8,788 bases of DNA from JBQCEE01 sp051960575 (GTDB lineage: Bacteria > Actinomycetota > Actinomycetes > Mycobacteriales > Jatrophihabitantaceae). Within the stretch, counting starts at the first letter, position 1, and each line of letters begins with the position of its first letter. The position numbers and the translations under genes were made by a program. Under the pieces are notes generated by a model. It was not told where the DNA came from. It was given only the letters and a program-made list of their open reading frames with translations, and made no database searches. Shown in pieces: positions 1 through 6,141 of this stretch. The stretch covers positions 1-8,788 of the forward strand of contig NZ_JBQCEE010000283.1 in NCBI RefSeq assembly GCF_051960575.1, given 5' to 3'.

Positions 1-2
1 AA

Positions 3-629
3 CCTCGCGGGTTGCGGGCCTATGCGGCCCGAAACGGGCAGGCGCTCATCGACGCCGCCGAGCAGCTCTTCGCCACACGAGGCCTCTCGGTGACGCTCGA
101 CGACATCGCCGCCGCGGCCGGCGTCAACGTGGCGACGGCCTACCGACACTTCAGCAACAAGCACGAACTCGCCGCGGCGTGGCTGCGACAGAAGATCGAG
201 CAGCCGGTCGAGCTCGCCGAGCAGGCGGCCGCGGATCCCGACCCCTGGCACGGGCTCAGCTGGTTCCTGCAGCAGGTCGTGCAGCTGATGACCGACAACC
301 GGGGCATGGCCGACCTGGTGAGCACCGGGGCCGAGGGCGAGGCCTTCGCCGAGCTGCAGACCCGGCTCGACCCGTTGCTCGAGCGGCTGCTCGAGCGCGG
401 GCGCGCGGCCGGCGTGATCCGGCCCGAGCTCACCCCGCAGGACCTCGGCGTCGTGCTGCGGATGCTCAAGTCGGTCACCGAGATCCCGGACGCCGACGGC
501 GAGGGCTTGGCGCGCCGCTACCTGCCGCTGCTGCTCGCCGGCCTGCGCCCCGCGGCCGAGCCGCTCGACGGCGCGCCGCCGAGCAACGAGCAGCTGCGCG
601 TGGCCATGACGACCCGCCCCGGCTGCTGA
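3..629 (+). CDS. TetR/AcrR-family transcriptional regulator (5' end cut by window edge)
   Basis: DNA-binding repressor-type protein. Counting from the first possible start in the window, a TTG at 12, the N-terminal TetR domain covers about residues 8-55. Its helix-turn-helix reads VTLDDIAAAAGV followed by NVATAYRHFSNKHEL (about 27-53), the classic TetR signature. The remaining ~150 residues are the helical ligand-binding and dimerisation domain, which is not diagnostic of a ligand. The frame is open to the left edge and the residues before the TTG (PRG, then LRAYAARN) resemble the usual basic lead-in of TetR proteins. I therefore think the true start lies outside the window and only a few residues are missing. 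It converges on the EthD/SDR unit. The palindrome at 2055-2070 before the SDR is a plausible target, but that link is inferred from proximity only. Confidence 0.9.
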   Translation, partial: PRGLRAYAARNGQALIDAAEQLFATRGLSVTLDDIAAAAGVNVATAYRHFSNKHELAAAWLRQKIEQPVELAEQAAADPDPWHGLSWFLQQVVQLMTDNRGMADLVSTGAEGEAFAELQTRLDPLLERLLERGRAAGVIRPELTPQDLGVVLRMLKSVTEIPDADGEGLARRYLPLLLAGLRPAAEPLDGAPPSNEQLRVAMTTRPGC

Positions 630-633
630 ACAG

Positions 634-700
634 GCCGTCTTGTCCCCGGGCCCAGTCGTTCTCCGGCCGCGCAGATGACCGGGCCGGCGGACAAGACGGC
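634..700. terminator. Inverted repeat between convergent genes, probable bidirectional terminator
   Basis: GCCGTCTTGTCC at 634-645 is matched exactly by its reverse complement GGACAAGACGGC at 689-700. Pairing continues inward with single-base bulges: 646-649 with 684-687, and 651-653 with 681-683. The loop is about 27 nt. It sits 4 bp after the TetR stop and 2 bp after the EthD stop on the other strand, so it can fold in both transcripts. There is no T-run, as is common for high-GC actinobacterial terminators. The termination role is inferred. Confidence 0.65.
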
Positions 701-702
701 GG

Positions 703-1293
703 TCAGACGCGGCGGACGGGGCAGCTCGAGATGGCGTCGGCGTCGGCGTAGCGAGGCAGCTCGTCCATCGTGCGCTGCAGCGCCTCGGCGCCGGAGAACA
801 GCCGCGACGGGTCGAGGTAGACGGCCTCGTCGAAGTACTCGCTGACGATGGCCCGCACCGGCGGTGAGCCCTCGGTCAGCGTGCGGGCGACGGCGTCGCG
901 CACGTAGCCCTGCCGCTCGGGGTGCAGCGCCGCCGACGACGGCGTGTGCACGACGTGCCAGCCGTGGAAGAACTCGGCCTCGGTCAGCCGGTCGGGCTTG
1001 GGGAACCAGGTGAGGTGGGTCAGCAGCTCGTCCCCGCCGACGGGCTGCGGCACCGACTCGGTCACCAGGTAGGCGTCGCCGGGCACCTGCGCGACGACGT
1101 CGGGCCAGACGTCGACGCTGTCGAGCCAGAGTTCGACCAGCCCGCGCAGCTGCGGACCGCGTCCCATGAGCAGGGTGGCGCCGGGCAGGTCGGCCGCGCG
1201 CGAGACCGTGCAGCGGTGCAGGCCAACGACCTCGAGGCCGGGGGCCCCGGCGACGGCGTCGTCGTCCCAGACGAGCAGGTCGACCTTCTCCAT
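703..1293 (-). CDS. EthD-like dimeric alpha/beta-barrel protein
   Basis: This 196-residue protein probably belongs to the EthD group. EthD proteins have a ferredoxin-like dimeric alpha/beta-barrel fold and occur beside oxidoreductases and monooxygenases in catabolic loci; their chemistry is mostly undefined. The C-terminal half (about 100-196) carries the typical pattern: an acidic/aromatic helix with FFHGWHVVHTP (108-118), a helix ending GYVRDAV, then a strand VSEYFDEAVYL (150-160) and a terminal DELPRYADADAISS region. The N-terminal half has a similar strand, VELWLDSVDVWP (53-64), suggesting two EthD-like halves in one chain. The ATG lies 14 bp after the SDR stop on the same strand, so the two genes are very likely one operon. 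No signal peptide or membrane segment is visible, so it should be cytoplasmic. Substrate is unknown. Confidence 0.75.
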   Translation of the reverse strand: MEKVDLLVWDDDAVAGAPGLEVVGLHRCTVSRAADLPGATLLMGRGPQLRGLVELWLDSVDVWPDVVAQVPGDAYLVTESVPQPVGGDELLTHLTWFPKPDRLTEAEFFHGWHVVHTPSSAALHPERQGYVRDAVARTLTEGSPPVRAIVSEYFDEAVYLDPSRLFSGAEALQRTMDELPRYADADAISSCPVRRV

Positions 1294-1307
1294 GCCCTGA
1301 TCGCCCG

Positions 1308-2033
1308 CTACCAGATCACGCCGCGGTCGACGACGAGGTTCGCGCCGGTGATCGACACGGCCGCGTCGGACGCGAGGAACAGGATCGACTCGGCGACGTC
1401 CTTCGGCGGCATGAACCCGGGGATCAGGCTCTGGCTCTTGGCGATGAGGTTCCAGTCGACGTCCTTGGGCAGCTCGCGGGCGGCGCGCTCGGTCATCGCG
1501 GTCTCGATGCCGCCGGGGGAGACGCAGTTGACCCGCACGCCGCGTCCCGCCAGTTCGGTGGCGAGCGCCCGCATGCCGAGCAGCAGCGCCGCCTTGCTCG
1601 CGCAGTACGGGGCGTTGTAGGGCTGTCCCATCAGCGCCGAAATCGACGCGACCGAGACGACGTTGCCCCTGGCCTCGACCAGCGCGGGGATCAGTGCGTG
1701 GGTCAGCATGATCGGCCCGACCGCGTTGACGTCGAGATGACGGCGCACGCCCTCGATCGTCAGCTCGTCGGCGGTGGTGAAGCGCTGCGCGCCGGCGACG
1801 TTGCAGAGCACGTCGACCCCGCCGAGCTCGGCCAGCGCGGTGGCGGCGAGCCGTTCGAGGTCGTCGGCGCTGGTGAGGTCGGCGGCGACGATGCCCTCGC
1901 CCTCGACGACGTCGGTGCGCAGCACGCTCGCGCCCTCGTCGGCGAACATCCGCGCGACGCAGCTGCCGAGGCCGCCGGCCGCACCGGTGACGACCACGCG
2001 GCGGCCGGCGAAACGGGATGGGGCACTGGTCAT
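1308..2033 (-). CDS. SDR-family NAD(P)-dependent oxidoreductase
   Basis: Classical short-chain dehydrogenase/reductase of 241 residues, close to the family norm of about 250. Visible landmarks: the cofactor loop TGAAGGLG (16-23); an acidic residue D41 at the end of the second strand, which favours NAD(H) over NADP(H); DVLCNVAG (74-81), a variant of the NNAG motif; the catalytic tetrad N103, S130, Y143 and K147 (YCASK at 143-147); and the PGGIETAMT segment after the catalytic helix. The C-terminus has the usual SITGANLVVDRG end. It would oxidise or reduce an alcohol/ketone, but substrate cannot be read from sequence. It is the first gene of a likely two-gene operon with the EthD-like protein. 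The ATG at 2033 lacks a clear Shine-Dalgarno, and TACCGT (2046-2041) sits where a -10 box of a leaderless transcript would be. Confidence 0.92.
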   Translation of the reverse strand: MTSAPSRFAGRRVVVTGAAGGLGSCVARMFADEGASVLRTDVVEGEGIVAADLTSADDLERLAATALAELGGVDVLCNVAGAQRFTTADELTIEGVRRHLDVNAVGPIMLTHALIPALVEARGNVVSVASISALMGQPYNAPYCASKAALLLGMRALATELAGRGVRVNCVSPGGIETAMTERAARELPKDVDWNLIAKSQSLIPGFMPPKDVAESILFLASDAAVSITGANLVVDRGVIW

Positions 2034-2054
2034 GGCCGAGACGGTAACGCAGAA

Positions 2055-2070
2055 GTAGAACTTGTTCTAC
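2055..2070. promoter_or_regulatory. Perfect 16-bp palindrome, likely TetR-family operator for the SDR/EthD unit
   Basis: GTAGAAC-TT-GTTCTAC is a perfect inverted repeat of 7-bp arms around two central bases, and it is AT-rich compared with its surroundings. It starts 21 bp upstream of the SDR ATG and ends right beside the stop codon of the preceding gene (2071). The core fits TnnAACnnGTTnnA, the form I recall for mycobacterial KstR and similar TetR repressors of lipid/steroid catabolism. On the minus strand it would overlap the -35 position if TACCGT at 2046-2041 is the -10. The binding protein is not proven; the nearby TetR gene is the obvious candidate. Confidence 0.65.
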
Positions 2071-2697
2071 CTACGGGTCGAGCCGGACCGGCACTGCCAG
2101 GAACTGCTCGGGCGTCGCCTGCAGCACCCTGAGCCGCGGGTCGGGTACGGCGAGCAGGGGGCCGGTGCGCAGCGCGGCCAGCGGGGCGAGCTGCGGGTCG
2201 GCGAAGACCTCGTCGACGGCGAGGCGGTCGCCGCCGGCGACCACGGCGTCGAGCTCGCCCGCGTGCGGCAGCAGGACGCGCGCCGCCGTGGCCGCGGCGT
2301 CGGCGAACGCCGCGCGCGACTGGTTCGCGCGCCGCCGGGCATAGCGCTGCTGTGACCAGCCGCCGGCCTTCGTCGTGCCCTGGACATAGCTGCTGTCGAC
2401 CTTGGACGCGACCAGTTCGGCCCCGCGGAACAGCCCCACCGCGTGCCCGCCCCGGCGCACGAGCACCACGCCGACGGTGCGCTCGCGGGTGACGTGGTTC
2501 GCGAGGGCCGTGAGGGGGTCGTCGCCGTCGGGCAGTGGCGGGAACGGCACCGCGAGCCACGCCTGCGCGCCGTCGCCACCGACCAGGTGCACCTCGTCCG
2601 GCGTCGCGGTCACGGTCGGTGGCCCGTGGCGCTCGGCGAAGCCGTCGAGCCACCGGGGGAGCCGGGCGAAGCCGATGGACACGCGGCGCTCGCTCAT
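2071..2697 (-). CDS. acVLRF1-family peptidyl-tRNA hydrolase (Vms1-like release factor)
   Basis: A 208-residue member of the actinobacterial VLRF1 family, related to the eRF1-like domain of eukaryotic Vms1/ANKZF1. Vms1 frees stalled nascent chains from tRNA during ribosome quality control; the bacterial members are predicted to do the same. The recognisable segment is SKVDSSYVQGTTKAGGWSQQ (98-117), followed by RYARRRANQ (118-126). The GGWSQQR core with its glutamines takes the place of the GGQ-type catalytic loop, and the arginine-rich helix suits RNA contact. Flanking strands (TVGVVLVRRGGHAVGLFRG, 74-92) match the RNase H-like core. The start is well supported: minus-strand GGTGAGGTGGG places GAGG about 7 nt before the ATG. 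The stop abuts the palindrome at 2055-2070. The upstream gap is filled by hairpin repeats. Family call by recognition; function inferred from homologues. Confidence 0.85.
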   Translation of the reverse strand: MSERRVSIGFARLPRWLDGFAERHGPPTVTATPDEVHLVGGDGAQAWLAVPFPPLPDGDDPLTALANHVTRERTVGVVLVRRGGHAVGLFRGAELVASKVDSSYVQGTTKAGGWSQQRYARRRANQSRAAFADAAATAARVLLPHAGELDAVVAGGDRLAVDEVFADPQLAPLAALRTGPLLAVPDPRLRVLQATPEQFLAVPVRLDP

Positions 2698-2741
2698 GGG
2701 CCCACCTCACCACGTTCGGCGCAGCCGCCGTCGCCCCGGTG

Positions 2742-2902
2742 GTGTGGCGACGCTGCGGGTGGCGGCACGGCGGGTCTCCCCGCCGCGTCGCCACACACCT
2801 GCCGCGCCCCGGCCGTGTGTGGCGACCGTGCGAGGGGTGCCACGGCGTGTCTGCCCGCAGCGTCGCCACACACCTGCAGCGTCGCCACACACCTGCCGCG
2901 CC
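2742..2902. repeat. Cluster of palindromic repeats: two 61-bp hairpin units plus one extra arm
   Basis: Unit A (2742-2802) and unit B (2817-2877) are the same length and identical at 52 of 61 positions by my alignment. Each begins with GTGTGGCGAC and ends with GTCGCCACACACCTGC, so each folds into a hairpin. The unit A stem is 2742-2751 with 2787-2796; the unit B stem extends to 12 bp (2815-2826 with 2862-2873). A third right arm, GCGTCGCCACACACCTGC, follows at 2879-2896 without a left partner. Unit A and the extra arm are both followed by CGCGCC. The cluster fills the 245-bp gap between the SRPBCC and acVLRF1 genes. Both strands are open here in several frames, but the codons reflect only the repeat. 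It may be a dispersed intergenic repeat family, a terminator or an attenuator; none is proven. Confidence 0.8.
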
Positions 2903-2942
2903 GTTCAGCACCCGCGCCGCCGCTCTGCGTCCGGTCGCCGGC

Positions 2943-3398
2943 TCAGTCGCTCGTGCGCTCGATCGTGCGCTTGATGCCGTCCAGGACGGCTTGTGCCTCG
3001 CGGCCGGCCTTCGCCTCAGCCCCGGCCTTGGCGGCCAGCCGGCCGAGCCGTCCGCCGGGCGGGGTGTAGTCGATGTCGATCGCGAGGCGGGTGCCGCCGT
3101 CCGGACGCGCCTCGAGCCGCTGGGTGAGCGTGTACCGCACACCGGGGGCGAGCCGGCCCTCGCTGCTGATCCGCGTGCCGGGGTCGAGGTCGACGACCTG
3201 CCACCGTGAGCGCAGCTTCATGCCGAGCAGCGTGCCGACCTGGGTGTACTGCTGACCGACGGCGGTCAGTCGCTCGGGCGCGTCCTCGACGGCCTCGGTG
3301 CTGTCGGAGTACTCGGGCAGGCGGCGGACGTCCTCGAGCAGCCGCCAGACCGTGTCGGCCGGTGCGGCGATGTCGACACTGCGATGGATCGTGGGCAT
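2943..3398 (-). CDS. SRPBCC-fold (START/polyketide cyclase-like) protein
   Basis: A 151-residue protein of the SRPBCC superfamily, whose members form a helix-grip pocket for hydrophobic ligands. The start RSVDIAAPADTVWRLLEDVR (6-25) followed by RLPEYSDS is the standard N-terminal strand and two short helices. The middle holds the alternating strands typical of the fold (QQYTQVGTLLGMKLRSRWQV, then VRYTLTQRLEARPDGGTRLAI), with a long C-terminal helix (about 118-149, rich in Ala, Lys and Arg) closing the pocket. No catalytic residues can be assigned; many such actinobacterial proteins remain uncharacterised. The minus-strand ATG has an upstream GGGGTAGG that may serve as ribosome binding site. 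It follows the unknown 110-residue gene after a 58-bp gap containing a strong hairpin, so co-transcription is uncertain. Confidence 0.85.
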   Translation of the reverse strand: MPTIHRSVDIAAPADTVWRLLEDVRRLPEYSDSTEAVEDAPERLTAVGQQYTQVGTLLGMKLRSRWQVVDLDPGTRISSEGRLAPGVRYTLTQRLEARPDGGTRLAIDIDYTPPGGRLGRLAAKAGAEAKAGREAQAVLDGIKRTIERTSD

Positions 3399-3419
3399 GC
3401 CGTCGGCCTACCCCGCACA

Positions 3420-3450
3420 CCGCCCGCGGCTCGCATCGAGCAGCGGGCGG
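3420..3450. terminator. Hairpin between unknown gene and SRPBCC gene
   Basis: CCGCCCGC (3420-3427) pairs with GCGGGCGG (3443-3450), and after a one-base internal mismatch GCTCG (3429-3433) pairs with CGAGC (3437-3441) around a 3-nt loop. This gives 13 pairs in 31 nt, a compact and very stable stem 6 bp beyond the stop of the 110-residue gene. No T-run follows on the minus strand. It could terminate that gene or reduce read-through into the SRPBCC gene; the role is inferred from structure and position. Confidence 0.55.
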
Positions 3451-3456
3451 CGCTCG

Positions 3457-3789
3457 TCACAGCCGCAGCAGTTGCCCCGCGATGCGCAGCGACCCGCCGA
3501 CCGCAGCTGGGTCGTGCAGGTCGCCGACCCCGTCGCCCAGCGCCTCGGCCCGCGCGCGCACCGCGGCGCCGGGATCGGCCGCGACGAGGTCGTCGCAGAG
3601 CGCCGCGACGACGGCGTGCGCGTCGTGGTCGTCCAGGCCGTCGAGCGCGAGGCCGTTGTCGAGCAGGAACGCGACCTCGGTGAAGATCTCGAGGATCATG
3701 TCGGCATCGATCTCGGGTCGCGCCAGCGCGGCGGCTTCGGCCGCGTGGCGCAGCTGGTCGAACGGCGGCCGGTCGATGCTCGGGATCAC
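3457..3789 (-). CDS. Hypothetical protein, small, acidic and helical
   Basis: I do not recognise a family. From a GTG at 3789 the product has 110 residues, beginning VIPSIDRPPFDQLRHAAEAA. It is rich in Ala, Leu and Asp, with long predicted helices (IDADMILEIFTEVAFLLDNG about 27-46; DAHAVVAALCDDLVAADPGAAVRA about 54-77). It has no signal peptide, membrane segment or metal motif. The frame could run up to a start at 3864, but the added residues are Arg/Gly/Pro-rich and look non-coding, so I prefer 3789. No good Shine-Dalgarno supports either start. It is transcribed divergently from the antiporter across about 100 bp. Helical content and length alone suggest a small cytoplasmic protein. Coding status is likely but not certain. 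Confidence 0.6.
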   Translation of the reverse strand: MIPSIDRPPFDQLRHAAEAAALARPEIDADMILEIFTEVAFLLDNGLALDGLDDHDAHAVVAALCDDLVAADPGAAVRARAEALGDGVGDLHDPAAVGGSLRIAGQLLRL

Positions 3790-3889
3790 GGCGAGAGCGT
3801 CGCACCCGTCCCGGCGATGGTCGAGGCGTTTTCCGGTCGGCCGTCGAGCACCGGGCCCACACACCTGCGTTGTCGGCCAAGATGGGCCG
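3790..3889. promoter_or_regulatory. Divergent intergenic region between hypothetical gene and antiporter
   Basis: This ~100-bp gap must hold promoters for both divergent genes if the chosen starts are right. I see no convincing -35/-10 pair. Two features stand out. CCACACACCTGC at 3857-3868 is identical to the right arm of the repeats at 2742-2902. A small hairpin, CGGCC (3874-3878) with GGCCG (3885-3889), ends directly at the antiporter GTG start and could mask its ribosome entry site. Confidence 0.4.
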
Positions 3890-5467
3890 GTGCTCGGTCT
3901 GGAGATGGTCGTCGTCCTCGGCGTCGCGCTGCTGATCGGCGGTGCGCTTGCCCGACGCTATCCGCTGGCGCCGGCGCTGGTGCTCGTGCTGCTGGGTGTG
4001 GTGATCGGCTTCGTGCCACGGGTGCAGCACGCGCAACTCCCGCCGGACGTCGTGCTGCTGCTCTTCCTGCCCGCGCTGCTGTACTGGGAGAGCCTCACGA
4101 CCTCGCTGCGCGAGATCCGCAGCAACCTGCGCGTCGTGATCCTCACCAGCACGCTGCTCGTGGTCGCGACCGCCGGTGCCGTGGCGGCGGCCGCCCACGC
4201 GATCGGCATGCACTGGGGCCCGGCGTGGGTGCTCGGCGCGGCCGTGGCGCCGACCGACGCCACCGCGGTCGGCGTGCTGGCCCGGGCGCTGCCGCGCCGC
4301 ACCCTGACCGTGCTGCGGGCCGAGAGCCTGGTGAACGACGGCACGGCACTGGTGATCTACGGCCTCGCCGTCGGGGTCACCGCCGGCGAGGAGCACCTGA
4401 CCGCGCCGCACGTCACCTGGCTGGTCGTGCTCTCGTACGGCGGCGGCCTGCTCGCCGGCGCGCTCGTCGGCCTCGCCAGCTGGCAGCTGCGGCGCCGCAT
4501 CGACGACCCGATGCTCGAGAACATCGCGGTGCTGGTGACGCCGTTCGGTGCGTTCCTGCTGGCCGACTCGATCAAGGCCTCCGGCGTGCTCGCCGTCGTC
4601 GTCTGCGGGCTGCTGATGAGCCAGCTCGCGCCCCGCATCACCGGCGCCGCGGCCCGCCAGCAGACGACCGCGTTCTGGTCGCTGGCGACGACGGTGCTGA
4701 GCTCGGCGCTGTTCGTGCTCGTCGGCCTGCAGGCCGAGACGGCCGTGCGCGATCTCAGCAGCGTGTCCGCCGGGCGCGCCGTCGGCTACGTCGTCGCGGT
4801 GACGGCCGTCGTGATCGCCACGCGCTGGGCCTGGCTGTACACGACGCCCTACCTGATCCGGGCCGTCGACCGGCGGCCGGCGCAGCGGCTGCGTCGCGTC
4901 GGGGCGCGCCAGCGCACGGTGAGCGCGCACGCCGGCTTCCGCGGCGCGGTGTCGCTCGCCGCCGCCCTCGCCGTGCCGCGCACCGTGCACTCGGGCGCGC
5001 CGTTCCCCGACCGCGACCTCATCGTGGTGATCACCAGCGGGGTGATCGTGCTGACGCTGCTGCAGGCGTTGCTGCTCGGGCGGGTCGTGCGCTTCGCCCG
5101 GCTGCCCGAGGACACCTCGGTCGCCGAGGAACGGCACTTCGCCGAGGTCACGACCACCGAGGCCGCGTGGGACGCGCTCGACGAGCTCGCCGACGAGCTC
5201 GGCTCGGACGAGAAGGTGCGCGACCGGGTGCGGCACGAGCTGGACAAGCGGCGCAAGCTGCTCGCCGCCGACGGCTCGTCCGACGACCCGATCGTCCAGC
5301 ACGACGACCAGTACACGGCGCTCAAGCTGGCGGTGATCGCGCGCAAGCGCGTGGCGCTGCTCGACCTGCGCGACACCCAGCGCATCGACGACATCGTGCT
5401 GCGCCAGGTGCAGGCCGGACTCGACGCCGAGGAGATCCGGCTCTCGCGGGCCGCGCCGGTGGAGTGA
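3890..5467 (+). CDS. CPA1-family Na+/H+ antiporter
   Basis: Inner-membrane cation/proton antiporter, 525 residues from a GTG at 3890, matching the bacterial CPA1 length. Roughly the first 420 residues are a run of about 12 hydrophobic helices; the last ~100 form a charged cytoplasmic tail. Conserved blocks are visible: LPPDVVLLLFLPALLYWES (50-68), then VAPTDATAV with D123, AESLVNDGTALV with N149 and D150 (the usual ion-binding pair region), and HAGFRGAVSLA (347-357) with R351. Together these identify an NhaP/YjcE-like exporter of Na+ (possibly K+) in exchange for protons, for pH and salt homeostasis. An in-frame ATG at 3905 is an alternative start, but GGAG abuts it too closely to act as its ribosome binding site, and the GTG version gives the common LGLEMVVVLG beginning. 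The gene stands alone and ends at a strong hairpin. Confidence 0.93.
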   Translation: MLGLEMVVVLGVALLIGGALARRYPLAPALVLVLLGVVIGFVPRVQHAQLPPDVVLLLFLPALLYWESLTTSLREIRSNLRVVILTSTLLVVATAGAVAAAAHAIGMHWGPAWVLGAAVAPTDATAVGVLARALPRRTLTVLRAESLVNDGTALVIYGLAVGVTAGEEHLTAPHVTWLVVLSYGGGLLAGALVGLASWQLRRRIDDPMLENIAVLVTPFGAFLLADSIKASGVLAVVVCGLLMSQLAPRITGAAARQQTTAFWSLATTVLSSALFVLVGLQAETAVRDLSSVSAGRAVGYVVAVTAVVIATRWAWLYTTPYLIRAVDRRPAQRLRRVGARQRTVSAHAGFRGAVSLAAALAVPRTVHSGAPFPDRDLIVVITSGVIVLTLLQALLLGRVVRFARLPEDTSVAEERHFAEVTTTEAAWDALDELADELGSDEKVRDRVRHELDKRRKLLAADGSSDDPIVQHDDQYTALKLAVIARKRVALLDLRDTQRIDDIVLRQVQAGLDAEEIRLSRAAPVE

Positions 5468-5471
5468 ACGA

Positions 5472-5520
5472 CAGAAGCGGCTCGTCGCCGTCCCCCGCGG
5501 AAGGCAACGAGCCGCTTCTG
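5472..5520 (+). terminator. Strong hairpin after the antiporter gene
   Basis: CAGAAGCGGCTCGT (5472-5485) is matched exactly by ACGAGCCGCTTCTG (5507-5520). After one C/A mismatch, three more pairs form (5487-5489 with 5503-5505), leaving a 13-nt loop. The stem begins 4 bp after the antiporter stop, the usual place for an intrinsic terminator. No T-run follows, so termination would rely on the stem alone, as is frequent in actinobacteria. Confidence 0.75.
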
Positions 5521-5745
5521 GTCCTCGGACATCCGCGGCCTCTGGTCGGGAGTGGGGGTTACCGGTCCTCGGCCGCACGTCCAGGATCAAAGATCGGTGG
5601 CGGCGCGCCGCGTAGGCGAAGGTCCCGTGTCGCGCCGGGACCATCGGCGACGCCCGCCACGCCGCGCGGCGGCGGCGCCCGCGACCGCGCTGCAGCGCCC
5701 TACGATCGTGCGGTCCGGTCGGCGAGCGAGATGGGGGACGCCGTG
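5521..5745. other. Intergenic region upstream of the lipoprotein-HAD operon
   Basis: The 225 bp between the antiporter hairpin and the lipoprotein start contain no convincing gene, tRNA or known riboswitch. A possible -10 box, TACGAT, lies at 5701-5706, about 40 bp before the start, without a clear -35. GCCGCGCGGC at 5661-5670 is a short self-complementary stretch. GGGGGA at 5733-5738 is a good ribosome binding site for the lipoprotein. Confidence 0.4.
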
Positions 5746-6141
5746 ATGCTGCGCTCCGCCGTCGCTGCCGTCGTCGTCCTGGTCGGCACGGTCGGCACGG
5801 TCGCTGCGTGCAGCTCGTCGGGCGGCGCGTCCGGAGGCGCGTCGTCCACGTCCGCCGCCGCCCCGGCCGCGACGAGCGCGGCGCACCAGCCGGCGCCGCA
5901 GGGCACCCCGCCCGGCGCGTCGAGGCTCGCCTGCGAGGAGAACGTCAAGACCGTCGAGATCGCCGCCGAGGCGTACTTCGCGCGCTTCGGCAGCCACGCC
6001 CCGACGCTGGCCGCGATCGTCCGCGCCGGGTTCCTGCGCGAAACGCCGTCGTCGCCGTACTACGTGATCCACTACCGCCCGCACGGCGACGCGTCGCCGA
6101 CGGTGACCGGCACGCTGACGTCCGGATCGTCGCCCTGCTGA
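5746..6141 (+). CDS. Putative lipoprotein with pilin-like extracellular domain
   Basis: The product has 131 residues from ATG 5746, chosen because GGGGGA ends 7 nt upstream; in-frame GTG 5743 and ATG 5731 are alternatives. Residues 1-21 are a signal peptide (MLRS, then a Val/Ala-rich core) ending in the lipobox VAAC, so C22 should be lipidated and the protein anchored outside the membrane. A Ser/Gly/Ala/Pro linker (23-60) leads to a compact domain, ACEENVKTVEIAAEAYFARF (62-81), then GSHAPTLAAIVRAGFL and a YYVIHY strand. This pattern (Cys, EAY helix, small turn, GFL, strand pair, terminal Cys) resembles the soluble part of actinobacterial type IV pilin/pseudopilin-like proteins. C63 and C131 could form a disulfide. 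Its TGA overlaps the ATG of the HAD gene, so translation is probably coupled. Function unknown. Confidence 0.78.
   Translation: MLRSAVAAVVVLVGTVGTVAACSSSGGASGGASSTSAAAPAATSAAHQPAPQGTPPGASRLACEENVKTVEIAAEAYFARFGSHAPTLAAIVRAGFLRETPSSPYYVIHYRPHGDASPTVTGTLTSGSSPC

Noticed and set aside
922..1620. Long open frame on the plus strand opposite the EthD and SDR genes
   Set aside because: Product is Arg/Val/Gly-rich without domain features and runs across two well-supported minus-strand genes; it is a high-GC mirror frame.
2707..2892. Small reading frames inside the repeat cluster on both strands
   Set aside because: Their codons merely reflect the repeated GTGTGTGGCGAC units (VCGDAAG, VWRRCG); no ribosome binding site or protein-like pattern.
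2742..2902. Possible CRISPR array
   Set aside because: Only two full units, themselves hairpins of 61 bp, with a 14-bp gap and no unique spacers of uniform length; no cas genes nearby.
3266..5644. Very long minus-strand open frame antisense to the antiporter
   Set aside because: His/Arg/Asp-rich low-complexity product; the plus strand encodes clear CPA1 motifs throughout.
3298..5700. Plus-strand frame running into the lipoprotein as one 947-residue protein
   Set aside because: Everything before 5731 is Arg/Ala-rich and out of frame with the antiporter; only the end with a signal peptide and lipobox is real.
5521..5745. Possible riboswitch or tRNA upstream of the lipoprotein
   Set aside because: I looked for tRNA T-loop/acceptor pairing and known actinobacterial riboswitch cores and found none; a covariance-model search would be decisive.
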